From assembly GCA_016937135.1 (NCBI GenBank), contig JAFGWO010000241.1, positions 1 through 11,002 on the forward strand: 11,002 nt of DNA, written 5' to 3'. Source of the DNA: Pseudomonadota bacterium. GTDB lineage: Bacteria; BMS3Abin14. Position 1 is the stretch's first letter, and every line of letters starts with the position of its first letter. The notes below the pieces were generated by a model, which did not search any database, was not told where the DNA came from, and saw only the letters and a list, made by a program, of their open reading frames with translations. This document shows positions 1-8,481 of the stretch, piece after piece. A program made the translations under genes and the position numbers.

Positions 1-566
1 GGCATCCCTGGCTCTATCTGCTGCTCGCCCCCGCCCTGGGGATGCGGCTATGGGCAGAGGAGCGCAAAACCGGCACCTTTGAACTTCTCCTGACCCTCCC
101 TGTGTCCATGGGAGATGCCGTGATGGGAAAGTTCATGGCCGCCTGGACCATGATCGGGATTTCCCTGGTCTTGACCTTCCCCATGTGGGTGACGGTGAAC
201 ATCCTCGGCGACCCGGATAACGGGGTCATCCTTCTGAGCTACCTGGGCAGTTTTCTCATGGCGGGAGCTTATCTGGCCGTTTCCGCCTGCATCTCCGCCG
301 CCACGCGAAATCAGGTGATCGCCTTCGTGGTAGCCGTGAGCCTCTGCTTTGCCTTCCTCCTCCTGGGATTCCCCCTTATCCTTGATTTCTTCCGGCCCTG
401 GATGCCGGAATCCGTGGTTGCCGTTCTGGGCACCCTCGGATTTCTCCAGCACTTCCAGTCCATCATCCGGGGGGTCCTGGATCTGAGGGATGTCCTTTAT
501 TTCACAACCTTCATAGCCCTGTGGCTCTACGCCGGAGCCTGGGTTGTGGATCATCGCCGCAGCTAG
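1..566 (+). CDS. ABC-2 type transporter permease, GldF-like (5' end missing)
   Basis: This is the C-terminal part of an integral-membrane ABC exporter permease. The reading frame is open from base 3 to the TAG at 564-566 (187 codons visible) and enters from outside the window, so the true start is not seen. Early in the visible part is the segment RLWAEERKTGTFELLLTLPV, characteristic of ABC-2 permeases of the GldF/NosY type, where it follows a membrane segment and couples to the ATPase. At least four further hydrophobic stretches follow, ending in a last helix and the basic tail DHRRS. GldF relatives are usually about 240 residues, so roughly 50 are missing. An ATP-binding subunit gene is expected just upstream. 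The GldG-like gene starts 10 bases after the stop, indicating one operon. Outside Bacteroidetes such modules are not tied to gliding, and the substrate is unknown. Confidence 0.88.
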   Translation, partial: HPWLYLLLAPALGMRLWAEERKTGTFELLLTLPVSMGDAVMGKFMAAWTMIGISLVLTFPMWVTVNILGDPDNGVILLSYLGSFLMAGAYLAVSACISAATRNQVIAFVVAVSLCFAFLLLGFPLILDFFRPWMPESVVAVLGTLGFLQHFQSIIRGVLDLRDVLYFTTFIALWLYAGAWVVDHRRS

Positions 567-576
567 GGGCATGCAT

Positions 577-2457
577 ATGGATATTGAACGCAGGAAATTT
601 TTCTCCACACCGGCTCTTCTCGTTGCTGTCGTTGTCTTTCTCCTTGTGAACGTCGCCGCCGGTTTCATGATAAAAACGGCCCGCCTGGACCTTACGCAGG
701 ACAGGCTTCACACCCTTTCGGAGGGGACGCTCAAGATCCTGGAGAATCTTGAGGATCCTTTGGCCCTGAAATTTTTCTTTTCCCGTTCCGCCGCCCGCGA
801 CATCCCTCCTCTCCAGGTTTTCGCCACCAGGGTCCAGGAGATGCTGGAGGAATACGAGGCCCGTTCCGGCGGAAAGATCACCCTCTCCATCATCGACCCC
901 GAACCCTTTTCCGAAGAGGAGGATGAGGCGGTCGCCCTCGGCCTTAAAGGCGTTCCCATCGGCAACGGCGGCGATACCCTGTATTTCGGCCTTACGGGCC
1001 GGGATACGCAGGGGAATGACCTCGCGATCCCCTTTTTCCAGCCGGAGAGGGAAGCGTTCCTGGAACATGACATCAGCCAGATGGTATACAACCTGGCCCA
1101 CCCCGATAAAACCGTCGTGGGGATCTTTTCCGCCCTTCCTATCATGGGCGGCCCTTCCCCCGGGAATCCTTTTCAGATGGTGCCCGCCTGGATGATCTGG
1201 GATTACCTCGAAACCCACTATGAAGTGGATTTCCTCCAGGAAGCGGAGCCAGTTCCGGATACTGTGGACGTCCTGCTGGTGATCCATCCCCACGGACTCA
1301 GCGACAAGGCCCTCTACTGGATCGACCAGTATGTCCTGAAGGGAAAACCGGCTCTGATCTTCGCCGACCCCTTGAGCGAATATGAGGCCCGGCTCAATCC
1401 CGGGGCGGGAGAAGAGGAGGAGGCCGCCGCGGACCGCCTCCTTCGCTCATGGGGGGTCGCACTGGAAAAGGACAAGGTTGTGGGGGATCTCGACCTCTCC
1501 AGGAAGGTGACCTATCAGGGGAGATTTGGAACCCAGACGACCAGCTACCTTCCGTGGATCACCCTCAATGCGGACAACATCGACCGCAAGGAGGTTGCCA
1601 CCGCCCAGCTCGAGAGTTTGAACATGGCAAGCGCCGGATCTCTCCTCCAGACGGAAGGCGCCCAAACGGAGTTCATCCCCCTGTTGTCTTCGACCCGGCA
1701 ATCCATGATGATCCCGGCGGAAATGGTGGCCATGCAGCCCGACCCGGTGAAAATCATGTCCGAATTTTCTCCTTCCGGGATTCGCCTAACCCTTGGGGCA
1801 AGGATCAAGGGACCGGTCTCGACGGCCTTCCCTGAGGGAGAACCCTTCCGCGTTGAAGAGAACGGAGACGGCCAGGGACCGCCTCTGGAACACCTCACCG
1901 CATCGGAGAGGGAAATCAACGTGATCCTCATCGCCGACACGGATATGCTCCAGGACGGCCTTTGGGTCCAGGTCCAGGAACTTTTCGGAGAAAGGATCCC
2001 CATCCCCATTTCCGGCAACGCGGACCTGCTCGTCAATGCCCTGGATCAACTGGGAGGGAGCCCTGAGCTCATAGGCCTCCGGGGTGAGGCCTCCCGGTTC
2101 CGCCCCTTCACCCTCCTTGACCGGGTCGCCAGGGAGGCCGAGCTCAAATTCCGGTCGAAAGAACAGGAACTCGTCAACCGCCTGGACGAAACAGAGCGCC
2201 GCCTTGCCGAACTTCAGTCTCTCAAGGAGGATCCCGAATCCCCCGAATTGTCCCCCGAACAGGAAAAAGAGCTGGAAACCTTCCTCCAGGAAAAGATCAG
2301 GATCCGCAAGGACCTTCGCGAGGTCCAATTTCAGCTCAGACGGGATATCGAACGTCTCCAGGACTGGATCCGCTTCATTAATATCGGACTGGTCCCCCTG
2401 ATCATCGCACTGGCCGCGACGGGAACCTGGCTCTGGCGAAGGAGGAAGGATAAATAA
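577..2457 (+). CDS. GldG-like ABC transporter auxiliary protein
   Basis: This is a 626-residue membrane-anchored protein of the GldG / ABC_transp_aux type, the extracytoplasmic partner of GldF-like permeases. The ATG at 577 is chosen because AGGGG at 565-569 sits 7 bases before it; the ATG at 571 is too close to that site, and a TTG at 544 would overlap the permease. The basic MDIERRKF start is followed by a transmembrane helix at about 12-33, then DLTQDRLHTLSEGTLKIL, a stretch typical of the family. A large soluble region follows, containing a stretch resembling the family's IFADP segment. An acidic and basic coiled coil lies at about 513-599. A second helix at 601-620 ends in RRRKDK. This layout (helix, soluble domain, coiled coil, C-terminal helix) is normal for the family. 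The exported substrate is not known. Confidence 0.88.
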   Translation: MDIERRKFFSTPALLVAVVVFLLVNVAAGFMIKTARLDLTQDRLHTLSEGTLKILENLEDPLALKFFFSRSAARDIPPLQVFATRVQEMLEEYEARSGGKITLSIIDPEPFSEEEDEAVALGLKGVPIGNGGDTLYFGLTGRDTQGNDLAIPFFQPEREAFLEHDISQMVYNLAHPDKTVVGIFSALPIMGGPSPGNPFQMVPAWMIWDYLETHYEVDFLQEAEPVPDTVDVLLVIHPHGLSDKALYWIDQYVLKGKPALIFADPLSEYEARLNPGAGEEEEAAADRLLRSWGVALEKDKVVGDLDLSRKVTYQGRFGTQTTSYLPWITLNADNIDRKEVATAQLESLNMASAGSLLQTEGAQTEFIPLLSSTRQSMMIPAEMVAMQPDPVKIMSEFSPSGIRLTLGARIKGPVSTAFPEGEPFRVEENGDGQGPPLEHLTASEREINVILIADTDMLQDGLWVQVQELFGERIPIPISGNADLLVNALDQLGGSPELIGLRGEASRFRPFTLLDRVAREAELKFRSKEQELVNRLDETERRLAELQSLKEDPESPELSPEQEKELETFLQEKIRIRKDLREVQFQLRRDIERLQDWIRFINIGLVPLIIALAATGTWLWRRRKDK

Positions 2458-2503
2458 ACGGTCCAGGGCCCGCTCTGGCCGCGGCTCCGGTGGAGGCAGA
2501 AAA

Positions 2504-2529
2504 GGCGGTCTCCCGGTCGCCCCGTTTTT
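2504..2529 (+). terminator. Weak candidate terminator after the GldFG-like operon
   Basis: GGCGG at 2504-2508 can pair with TCGCC at 2517-2521 (one G-T wobble) around an 8-base loop. It is followed by CCG and TTTTT at 2525-2529 and then another T-rich stretch. The stem is short, so this is only a plausible terminator. The rest of 2458-2655 holds no ORF I would defend. A sequence TGCTATGAA at 2552-2560 resembles an extended -10 element and could start the transcript of the next gene, but no -35 element at good spacing is visible. Confidence 0.3.
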
Positions 2530-2655
2530 GCTTTTAAACCCCCCTTTTTTCTGCTATGAATCCCTCGCTGATGGATTTTATGGCCCCGGTTTTCCGCGTT
2601 TTCCCACTTTCACACATCTTCCCTGCCTTTTCTTCAGGGCGGTCTGGAAATTTTC

Positions 2656-4374
2656 ATGAAATGTGATTTTCTCCTGATCCACGCGCCCACTGTCTTCGAT
2701 TTCCGCCGGCGCGCAACCCTTTACGGGCCTATTTCGGATGTTGTCCCATCCACACCGATTTTCGAAATGTACCCCGTGGGCTTCGTCACTTTGTCCAATT
2801 ACCTCTCCCGAAGGGGTTTTAATGTCAGGATCGCCAACCTCGCCATGAGGATGGTTCGCAGCCGGACCTTTGATCCCGAGGCTTTTCTTCGCCGAATCCG
2901 GCCCCGGATGTTCGGCCTCGACCTTCACTGGATGCCCCACATTCAGGGTGTGATCGAGGTGGCCCGCCTCCTAAAGCGGCTGCACCCGGACATCCCTATC
3001 GTCCTGGGCGGACTGTCCGCGTCCTATTTCCACCGCGAGATCCTGGAAAACTACCCCGAAATAGATTTCGTTATACGCGGGGACTGCGCGGAAGAACCCC
3101 TGGGCGACCTTCTGGATGCGGTTAAGGACGGGGGGGACCTCTCCAACATACCCAACCTGACATTTCGCCGCCGCGACAGCATCGTCGAAACGGAACTGAG
3201 CTTTGTCCCGGAAACCCTGGACCGGTATCCCATGGATTACCGCCACATGTTCCGGCAGGCCGTTTCCCACCGGGACATCGCAAGCTATTTCCCCTTCCGG
3301 AAATGGTTCGCTTACCCCATCACAGCCGTGCTGACCTGCAAGGGCTGCGTTCATAACTGCGTCACCTGCGGGGGGTCCGCCTATGCCTACAAAAGGATCG
3401 GAAACCGCACCCGAACCGCCTTCAAGGACCCCGAACTGATCGCTTCGGAAGTGGCCTCCATCACCGGCTACCTGAACGGACCGATCTTTTTCCTCAATGA
3501 CATCCTTATGGGAGGAAGGGATCATTTCAGCCGCATCATGGATGCCTTAAGGCCCATGAAGATCAAAAGCGAGGCCATGTTCGAGTTCTTTCTCCCTCCC
3601 CCCCGGGACGTCCTCGAGGAACTGGCCTCAACCTTTTCCCGCTTCAGCATCGAGATCTCTCCCGAGTCCCACGATGTATCGGTGCGAAACGCCTTCGGGC
3701 GCCCCTACGACAATTCTTCCCTGGAGCGTTTTATCCAGGATGCCAGCAAGACAGGCTGCCGGCGTCTGGATCTTTTCTTCATGACGGGTCTTCCCCAACA
3801 GACCATGGATTCCGTCCTCGGCACGGTCCAGTATTGCCGCAGTCTCCTGTCTTCCATGGAAGGGAACATGAGGCTGGTTCCCTTTATCTCTCCCCTCGCG
3901 CCTTTCCTCGACCCGGGAAGCATGGCCTTCGAGCACCCCGAAAAGCACGGATACAGACTCCGATGCCGGACGGTAGAAGAGCATCGCCAGGCCATGAACG
4001 CCTACAGCTGGATGGAAACCTTGAACTACGAAACCCTGGCAATGGACCGAAGGACTATCGCGGAGGCGACTTACCGGGCGGCCATAGGTCTTTCCCGGCT
4101 GAAAACGGAATACGGGTTATTTAAAAAGAGTCACACGGACCGCGTGATACGGCACGCGGAAGGGGAAATGCATCGGCTCAAGATTGCCGGACCCTTCTGC
4201 AACGTTCCGGAATCCCCGAAATCCGGCAGGATTTTTTCCTTCCCCGGCCGCTCCCTGAAAAACGGGGGAGGGGATTCGGTATCCAACAAGGAAGACCTCA
4301 ACGTGCCGGTAGGCCTCATCAGGCTCAGGCTCTTCAACCTCCTGCGCCTTCTGCTCACCAACAAGGGGAATTGA
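2656..4374 (+). CDS. B12-binding domain / radical SAM protein
   Basis: This is a 572-residue radical SAM enzyme with an N-terminal Rossmann-like, cobalamin-binding type domain (about 1-165). That domain shows PIVLGGLSASYF (114-125) and VIRGDCAEEPL (139-149), the usual positions of the GG and GE(E) motifs. The cobalamin signature DxHxxG appears only in part: D89 and H91 are present, but proline stands where the glycine should be. The radical SAM core starts at about 222 with C231-x3-C235-x2-C238, which would bind the 4Fe-4S cluster, in the context GCVHNCVTCGGS. An extra cysteine at 228 precedes it. The protein ends with a basic, leucine-rich tail. The ribosome binding site is weak, and I chose ATG 2656 as the first in-frame methionine before conserved sequence. 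The gene stands alone between two intergenic gaps. The reaction cannot be told from sequence; methyl transfer or rearrangement on an unknown substrate are the usual options. Confidence 0.85.
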   Translation: MKCDFLLIHAPTVFDFRRRATLYGPISDVVPSTPIFEMYPVGFVTLSNYLSRRGFNVRIANLAMRMVRSRTFDPEAFLRRIRPRMFGLDLHWMPHIQGVIEVARLLKRLHPDIPIVLGGLSASYFHREILENYPEIDFVIRGDCAEEPLGDLLDAVKDGGDLSNIPNLTFRRRDSIVETELSFVPETLDRYPMDYRHMFRQAVSHRDIASYFPFRKWFAYPITAVLTCKGCVHNCVTCGGSAYAYKRIGNRTRTAFKDPELIASEVASITGYLNGPIFFLNDILMGGRDHFSRIMDALRPMKIKSEAMFEFFLPPPRDVLEELASTFSRFSIEISPESHDVSVRNAFGRPYDNSSLERFIQDASKTGCRRLDLFFMTGLPQQTMDSVLGTVQYCRSLLSSMEGNMRLVPFISPLAPFLDPGSMAFEHPEKHGYRLRCRTVEEHRQAMNAYSWMETLNYETLAMDRRTIAEATYRAAIGLSRLKTEYGLFKKSHTDRVIRHAEGEMHRLKIAGPFCNVPESPKSGRIFSFPGRSLKNGGGDSVSNKEDLNVPVGLIRLRLFNLLRLLLTNKGN

Positions 4375-4420
4375 GGGGTCCGTAAAGGGTCCGCATCTCT
4401 CTCCCTGACCCCGGCTGCGG

Positions 4421-4436
4421 AACCGGCGGCCCGGTT
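4421..4436. repeat. Small perfect hairpin between convergent genes
   Basis: AACCGG and CCGGTT flank the 4-base loop CGGC. It sits between the convergent stops of the radical SAM gene (4374) and the response regulator (4451). No T-run follows on either strand, so it is at best a weak transcriptional barrier. Confidence 0.3.
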
Positions 4437-4450
4437 AATCCCTGACTTTA

Positions 4451-4837
4451 CTAGTTGACGCAGGAGCAGGCCTCAAGGGCCAACCCCTCGATCTCCCTTG
4501 CATCAAAGGGTTTGGAAAGCACTCCATCGGCGCCGAGGAGGCTGATTTCGTCCTCAAAAAGCTCCCTGTGGGCGGCGGTAATAATTACCACCCTGGAACT
4601 CAGACCCATCTGCCGGATTTCCCTGAATAGCTGGAGGCCGTTAAAACCGGGCATAAAAAAGTCCAGAAAGATGATGGCAGGTTCAACCGTGGAAAGAACG
4701 CGAAGGGCCTGGCAGGCATTCGCGGCGGGGATCACATCGAAATCCTCGCTCAGAAGGACCTCCAGCGCATCCAGGAGCGCCTCGTTGTCATCCACGATAA
4801 GTATGAAATTTTTCTTTTTCTCCCGTTTTAAAGTCAT
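4451..4837 (-). CDS. Receiver-only response regulator (CheY-like)
   Basis: This is a 128-residue single-domain response regulator with no output domain. A basic start (KREKKK) is followed by the receiver fold. The acidic pair is D16/D17 in LIVDD, the phosphoacceptor D59 in FLDFFMPG, the switch threonine T87 in VIITAAH, and the lysine K109 in LSKPF, so it should be phosphorylatable. Such proteins act as phosphorelay intermediates, phosphate sinks or protein-binding switches. It lies 199 bases downstream of the histidine kinase gene on the same strand. Residues 13-35 closely resemble the receiver of the NtrC-family protein at 9041-10447 (shared LIVDD, LEVLL and DF-V pattern), so both may be fed by the same kinase. 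It may have its own promoter, as a sigma-54-like sequence lies about 85 bases upstream. The start ATG at 4837 has only a moderate purine-rich site (AAAGGCGGG) before it. Confidence 0.9.
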   Translation of the reverse strand: MTLKREKKKNFILIVDDNEALLDALEVLLSEDFDVIPAANACQALRVLSTVEPAIIFLDFFMPGFNGLQLFREIRQMGLSSRVVIITAAHRELFEDEISLLGADGVLSKPFDAREIEGLALEACSCVN

Positions 4838-4921
4838 GTTTTCCCGCCTTTCCGTAAAAACGGTCCCGGTTTTTTTCCGCGGCCATGGGATCTGGTTAAA
4901 GGTTTTCGATGCGATTTTAAA

Positions 4922-4937
4922 TGCAAGATCCGCACCA
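4922..4937 (-). promoter_or_regulatory. Candidate sigma-54 promoter for the receiver-only regulator
   Basis: On the minus strand this reads TGGTGCGGATCTTGCA. The -24 GG and -12 GC are exactly 12 bases apart, TTGCA is intact, and two bases of the -24 box differ from TGGCAC. Transcription would start near 4911 and leave a leader of about 74 bases before ATG 4837. No copy of the YTGCAC-N8-GTGCAA dyad lies upstream, so a different activator, or none, would be involved. A chance match is possible. Confidence 0.35.
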
Positions 4938-4992
4938 GATAATCTTTTGAACGGGGAAGGGGGTTGTACCCGCGGATCACCTGGCTGGGGAA

Positions 4993-5017
4993 ACCGGCAT
5001 CGCCTTTTTGATCCGGT
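4993..5017 (-). terminator. Weak hairpin just after the histidine kinase gene
   Basis: ACCGG at 4993-4997 pairs with CCGGT at 5013-5017, and after a one-base bulge ATC (4999-5001) pairs with GAT (5010-5012). It lies about 20 bases past the kinase stop. On the minus strand it is followed by TTTCCCC, a poor T-run, so any termination is likely partial. Confidence 0.25.
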
Positions 5018-5036
5018 CCCGGCGCAGCCTTGTTTT

Positions 5037-6881
5037 TCAGGAGTAAGAATGGAGCCGTTCGGGTAAAGCCGCTGGAAGTGTGATGGTCATGGATGTCCCG
5101 AAGCCCCTTTCGCTTTTCAGGGAAAGGGATCCACCCTGGTCCTCGATGATCTTGTTGGAAACGGCCAGACCAAGCCCCGTCCCCTTCTCCTTGCTGGTAA
5201 AGAACGGGTTGAAGATGTTGTCGATCTGATCGGCCGGGATCCCCGGGCCAGTATCGCGGACGGTAATCTCAACGACTTGAACCCCATCGCTTCGAACTTC
5301 GTTCCGGACCTGGACGCTCAGCTGCCCTCCCCCCGGCATGGCCTGGATGCCATTGAGCACCAGGTTGTGGAGGGCCCTGCTCAGGCACGACTCGTCGGCC
5401 ATCGCCCGGGCGGCCCCCTCTCCATCCGGACCAATGACCGATACGCCCCTTTTGGCGGCTTCAGGTTCCAGGGTTTCAAGGGTGTGCCGGATCACCTGCC
5501 GCACATCGAGGGCTTCGATGTTCAGCCTGGGCTTGCGGACCAGGTCGAGAAGGTTCTCCAGGAGTTCGTTGACCCGGTCGAGCTCCCTCGGCACAATTCG
5601 GTCAAATTTCTCCCGGAAATCCTCCCTCTGGTATTTTTCGGGGGACATCTGGACGAAAACCCGCACGGCAGTGAGGGGGTTCTTGATCTCGTGGGCCAGC
5701 CCCGCGGCGAGGGTCCCCAGGGCCGCAAGGCGGTCAGCCCTCCTGAGACGGTCCTCCAGAGCCCTTTTCTCGGTCAGATCCTCAATGAGAATGAGGTGCC
5801 CCCTGAAGCTCCCGTCGGCCTCCACGATGGGGGCAATGGAGATCTCGAGGATGCGTTCTTCCCCTTCCAGATGAACGCGGATTTCCCGGATGGAGGGAGG
5901 CTGCCTTTGGGTGAAGGATCCTTCGAAAAAACCCCCCGGTCCTTCTTTCCCCCCCCAGATCCCCGAAAGAGGGCGGCCAAGGGCCTCTTCCGCGCGAATC
6001 CCAAGGATTTTCTCCGCCATCCTGTTAAACGTAACGATGGATCCTTGCTCATCCAGGGTCATAAGCCCGTTGGTCATGGAGAGCATCACGAGATCTGAAA
6101 AATGCTTGAGCTCCTGGATCTCCTTGAGATTTCTCTGAAGGGCCAGCTTCTGGTCCCGGAGATTGACCGCCATTTTCTGGAAATTATCGGCAAGATCCTG
6201 GATCTCGTCCCCGGTATCGATTTTCAGATCCACATCGTATTTCCCCCGGGAAACATCCACAGTGGCGTTGACGAGATCCTTCAGGGGAACCGTTATCTTC
6301 CTTGTGAAAAGGGCTGCCAAAATCCAGCCGAGGATCGTACCCCCGAATCCCAGGAGAAAAATGGCAATTGTGGTCCGTCGGATCCGGTCAAAAATAGGTT
6401 GGAGCTTTAATCCGAGCCTCACCGTCCCCCATCGCCCCCCGCCCCCTTCCACCCTCACGGGAAGGGTGGCATCAAGCCCCCTTGCCTTGCTACCGTCCAC
6501 CAGATGCCCGCGCAGGATGAGCCCATCGGCGGCGAGGTCTTCCGGGGAAAGGGGCGGCACCCCTTCCACCCCCCCCGACCGGCCCTGACCCGAGAAGGCG
6601 GCTACTTCTCCCTCCTTGTCGTACAGGATCACATAGGCCACATCGGGGTCCCGGGCGGCCTCCTCGGCCTTCTGTTCCAATGCGATGTAATTGTAATTCC
6701 GAAAATCTGCGGAGGAGGCGGCGGCGATGCTCCCGGCGAGGGCCCCGGCGGTCCGGCGGGCCTGCGTGATCATTTCCTTCTTCATGCGGGCTGAAACATA
6801 GAAGGCCAGGAGACCAACAACCAGGACGATCGTGACCCCGAAAAGGAGGATCAATCTCCGTCGAATCGTCGTTCGAGCCAT
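5037..6881 (-). CDS. Membrane sensor histidine kinase (HAMP-PAS-HisKA-HATPase)
   Basis: This is a 614-residue inner-membrane two-component kinase. Transmembrane helices at about 11-31 and 170-192 bracket a periplasmic sensor region of roughly 135 residues. A HAMP linker (about 190-245), a short coil and a PAS domain (about 258-370, ending in LILIEDLTEKR) follow. The H-box is GLAHEIKNPLTA with phosphoacceptor H397. The ATPase has its N-box at 506-515 (NLVLNGIQAM), G1 at 543-548 (DTGPGI), the F-box in FNPFFTSKEKG and GTGLGL at 567-572. All catalytic motifs are intact. The H-box style is that of NtrB/AtoS/ZraS-like kinases, which usually partner NtrC-family regulators, and one lies in this cluster. 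The ATG at 6881 is 12 bases after the stop of the binding-protein gene, so the two are surely co-transcribed and probably translationally coupled. The periplasmic region is a natural docking site for that binding protein. Confidence 0.92.
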   Translation of the reverse strand: MARTTIRRRLILLFGVTIVLVVGLLAFYVSARMKKEMITQARRTAGALAGSIAAASSADFRNYNYIALEQKAEEAARDPDVAYVILYDKEGEVAAFSGQGRSGGVEGVPPLSPEDLAADGLILRGHLVDGSKARGLDATLPVRVEGGGGRWGTVRLGLKLQPIFDRIRRTTIAIFLLGFGGTILGWILAALFTRKITVPLKDLVNATVDVSRGKYDVDLKIDTGDEIQDLADNFQKMAVNLRDQKLALQRNLKEIQELKHFSDLVMLSMTNGLMTLDEQGSIVTFNRMAEKILGIRAEEALGRPLSGIWGGKEGPGGFFEGSFTQRQPPSIREIRVHLEGEERILEISIAPIVEADGSFRGHLILIEDLTEKRALEDRLRRADRLAALGTLAAGLAHEIKNPLTAVRVFVQMSPEKYQREDFREKFDRIVPRELDRVNELLENLLDLVRKPRLNIEALDVRQVIRHTLETLEPEAAKRGVSVIGPDGEGAARAMADESCLSRALHNLVLNGIQAMPGGGQLSVQVRNEVRSDGVQVVEITVRDTGPGIPADQIDNIFNPFFTSKEKGTGLGLAVSNKIIEDQGGSLSLKSERGFGTSMTITLPAALPERLHSYS

Positions 6882-6893
6882 CTTTTCAGGACA

Positions 6894-8480
6894 TCATGGA
6901 CTGTCGCCGACCGTCATCAGGGAAAAGGGAAGATAAGGCGTGCCGGTTGCGGGAAGGTCGATATTTTTCACATCAGGTTGAAAAACCACCTGGGTTGACA
7001 GGAAAATAACGGGGATAAGGGGTTGATCCTCCAGGACCTGCCTTTCCACCGCATGGTAGATGCCCAGGCGTTTTTCAAGGTTCGTCTCGCTCAGGCCCTC
7101 CCTGATCCCCTCATCGACCTTGGGGTTGCCGTACCCCGTGAAGTTATGGGATCCGCCTGTTTTGACGATATCGGAAATCAGGTCGTCCGGGTCCGGAACA
7201 TCGGCGTAGATGGCGTACCGGTACAGAGGATAGCGCCCTTCCTCGAGTCCCTCCTTGAATTCTTCCCAGCTTTCCACAAACAGGGGTTTTAACGTGATCC
7301 CGATGGCTGCGAGATTCTGCCGGAACATCTCCAGTTCGCCTTTTGCTGCTTCGGAATGGGAAACCGAAGCCAGAAGCAGTTCAGGAAGGCCCTGACCCCC
7401 CGGATACCGTGATCGATCCAGATGCCAGGCGGCTTTTTCCAGGTCAAAAACAGCCAGGGCGTTTTCGGGACAGTATCCCGGCATCCCCGGAGGGAGGATC
7501 TGGTTTGCCGGGAAATGCCTGGAGTCCAGAACCTCCCGTGTGTACCTTTTCCTGTCAAAGGCATAGGACAGGGCTTTTCTCAGATGGGGATCATCCAGCG
7601 GGGGGGCAGCGACGTTCATTCCATAGAACATGAAGGCCAGTTGGGGGCGAATGAATATCTGGTAATTCCGTTTTTTCAGTGCCACCGGATCCGCATTTTC
7701 GGGGAGGGGGCAACCGCTGAGTTTTCCCTCAAGAAAATCCTGGAAAGCCCGATTCATTTTTTCCCCCGTGTAATAGATGAACCGGATCTCCTCCAGACGG
7801 GGCGCCCCCCTGAAATAGTCACTGTTCGCCTTAAGAAGAATCGTGTCTTCTTCCCAGCTGACAAACCGGAATGGACCGGTACCAACCGGGTGTCTTGTCA
7901 GGGGCTGGTCGGGATCCTGGATCATCTCGAGGGGAACGATCTTGGCGACGGGCATTGCCAGGACGGAAAGGAATGGCGCATAGGGCTCCATCAGTTCGAT
8001 GACCAGACGGCGGTCCGAGAGGACACGGATGCCGGAAACATCCCTTGCCTGCCCTTCCCGGAATTCCACGGCCCCCCGAATCCTGTAAAGAAACTCCTTT
8101 GAGGAAGTCTCGTTTTCGGGCCGCATCAAACGGGAGAGGGAAGCGGCCGCATCCCGCGCGGTGACTTCCTTTCCGTTGTGGAACCTGACCCCTTCCCGCA
8201 GGGTGAAATCGTACTCTTTCCCGTCACGGCTGACCTTCCAGGTTTCGGCAAGCCCCGGAATGATCCCAAGGTTGCTGTCGAAAGCTACAAGACCATCGTA
8301 AACCTGACCCACCACATGATAGGTGGAAACCAGCTGATCCCTGACAGGATCAAGGCTGCTGGATTCATAAAAAAGGGGAAAGGAAAAAGAGCCCCCGGCC
8401 AGAACGACGGTGGACCAGAGGCAGGCAACGAAAAAGGCTGCCGCCCCATCGAGGGTAAAACGAAGAAGGGCTTGCTTCAC
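6894..8480 (-). CDS. Extracellular solute-binding protein, family 5 (OppA/DppA type)
   Basis: This is a 528-residue periplasmic binding protein of the SBP_bac_5 family, which captures oligopeptides, dipeptides, nickel complexes and similar ligands. The GTG start at 8480 is supported by GGGAGGA at 8490-8496, 9 bases upstream. A signal peptide covers about 1-28, with cleavage likely after VLA; there is no convincing lipobox. The family signature lies at about 78-117, including AETWKVSRDGKEYDFTLREG and VRFHNGKEVTARD. HPVGTGPFRFVSW follows, and the C-terminal part has the usual EKRLGIYHAVERQVLEDQ stretch. Length is normal. No permease or ATPase genes lie beside it; the next gene, 12 bases downstream, is a sensor kinase. 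This suggests a role in sensing, or a shared transporter encoded elsewhere. A sigma-70-like promoter and an unusual leader precede it. The ligand cannot be predicted with confidence. Confidence 0.9.
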   Translation of the reverse strand: MKQALLRFTLDGAAAFFVACLWSTVVLAGGSFSFPLFYESSSLDPVRDQLVSTYHVVGQVYDGLVAFDSNLGIIPGLAETWKVSRDGKEYDFTLREGVRFHNGKEVTARDAAASLSRLMRPENETSSKEFLYRIRGAVEFREGQARDVSGIRVLSDRRLVIELMEPYAPFLSVLAMPVAKIVPLEMIQDPDQPLTRHPVGTGPFRFVSWEEDTILLKANSDYFRGAPRLEEIRFIYYTGEKMNRAFQDFLEGKLSGCPLPENADPVALKKRNYQIFIRPQLAFMFYGMNVAAPPLDDPHLRKALSYAFDRKRYTREVLDSRHFPANQILPPGMPGYCPENALAVFDLEKAAWHLDRSRYPGGQGLPELLLASVSHSEAAKGELEMFRQNLAAIGITLKPLFVESWEEFKEGLEEGRYPLYRYAIYADVPDPDDLISDIVKTGGSHNFTGYGNPKVDEGIREGLSETNLEKRLGIYHAVERQVLEDQPLIPVIFLSTQVVFQPDVKNIDLPATGTPYLPFSLMTVGDSP

Positions 8481-8481
8481 A

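Noticed and set aside
48..668. Long minus-strand ORFs opposite the GldF/GldG-like genes and similar long antisense ORFs elsewhere
   Set aside because: They are shadows caused by the GC-biased third codon position of the real genes, with no recognisable motifs or start sites.
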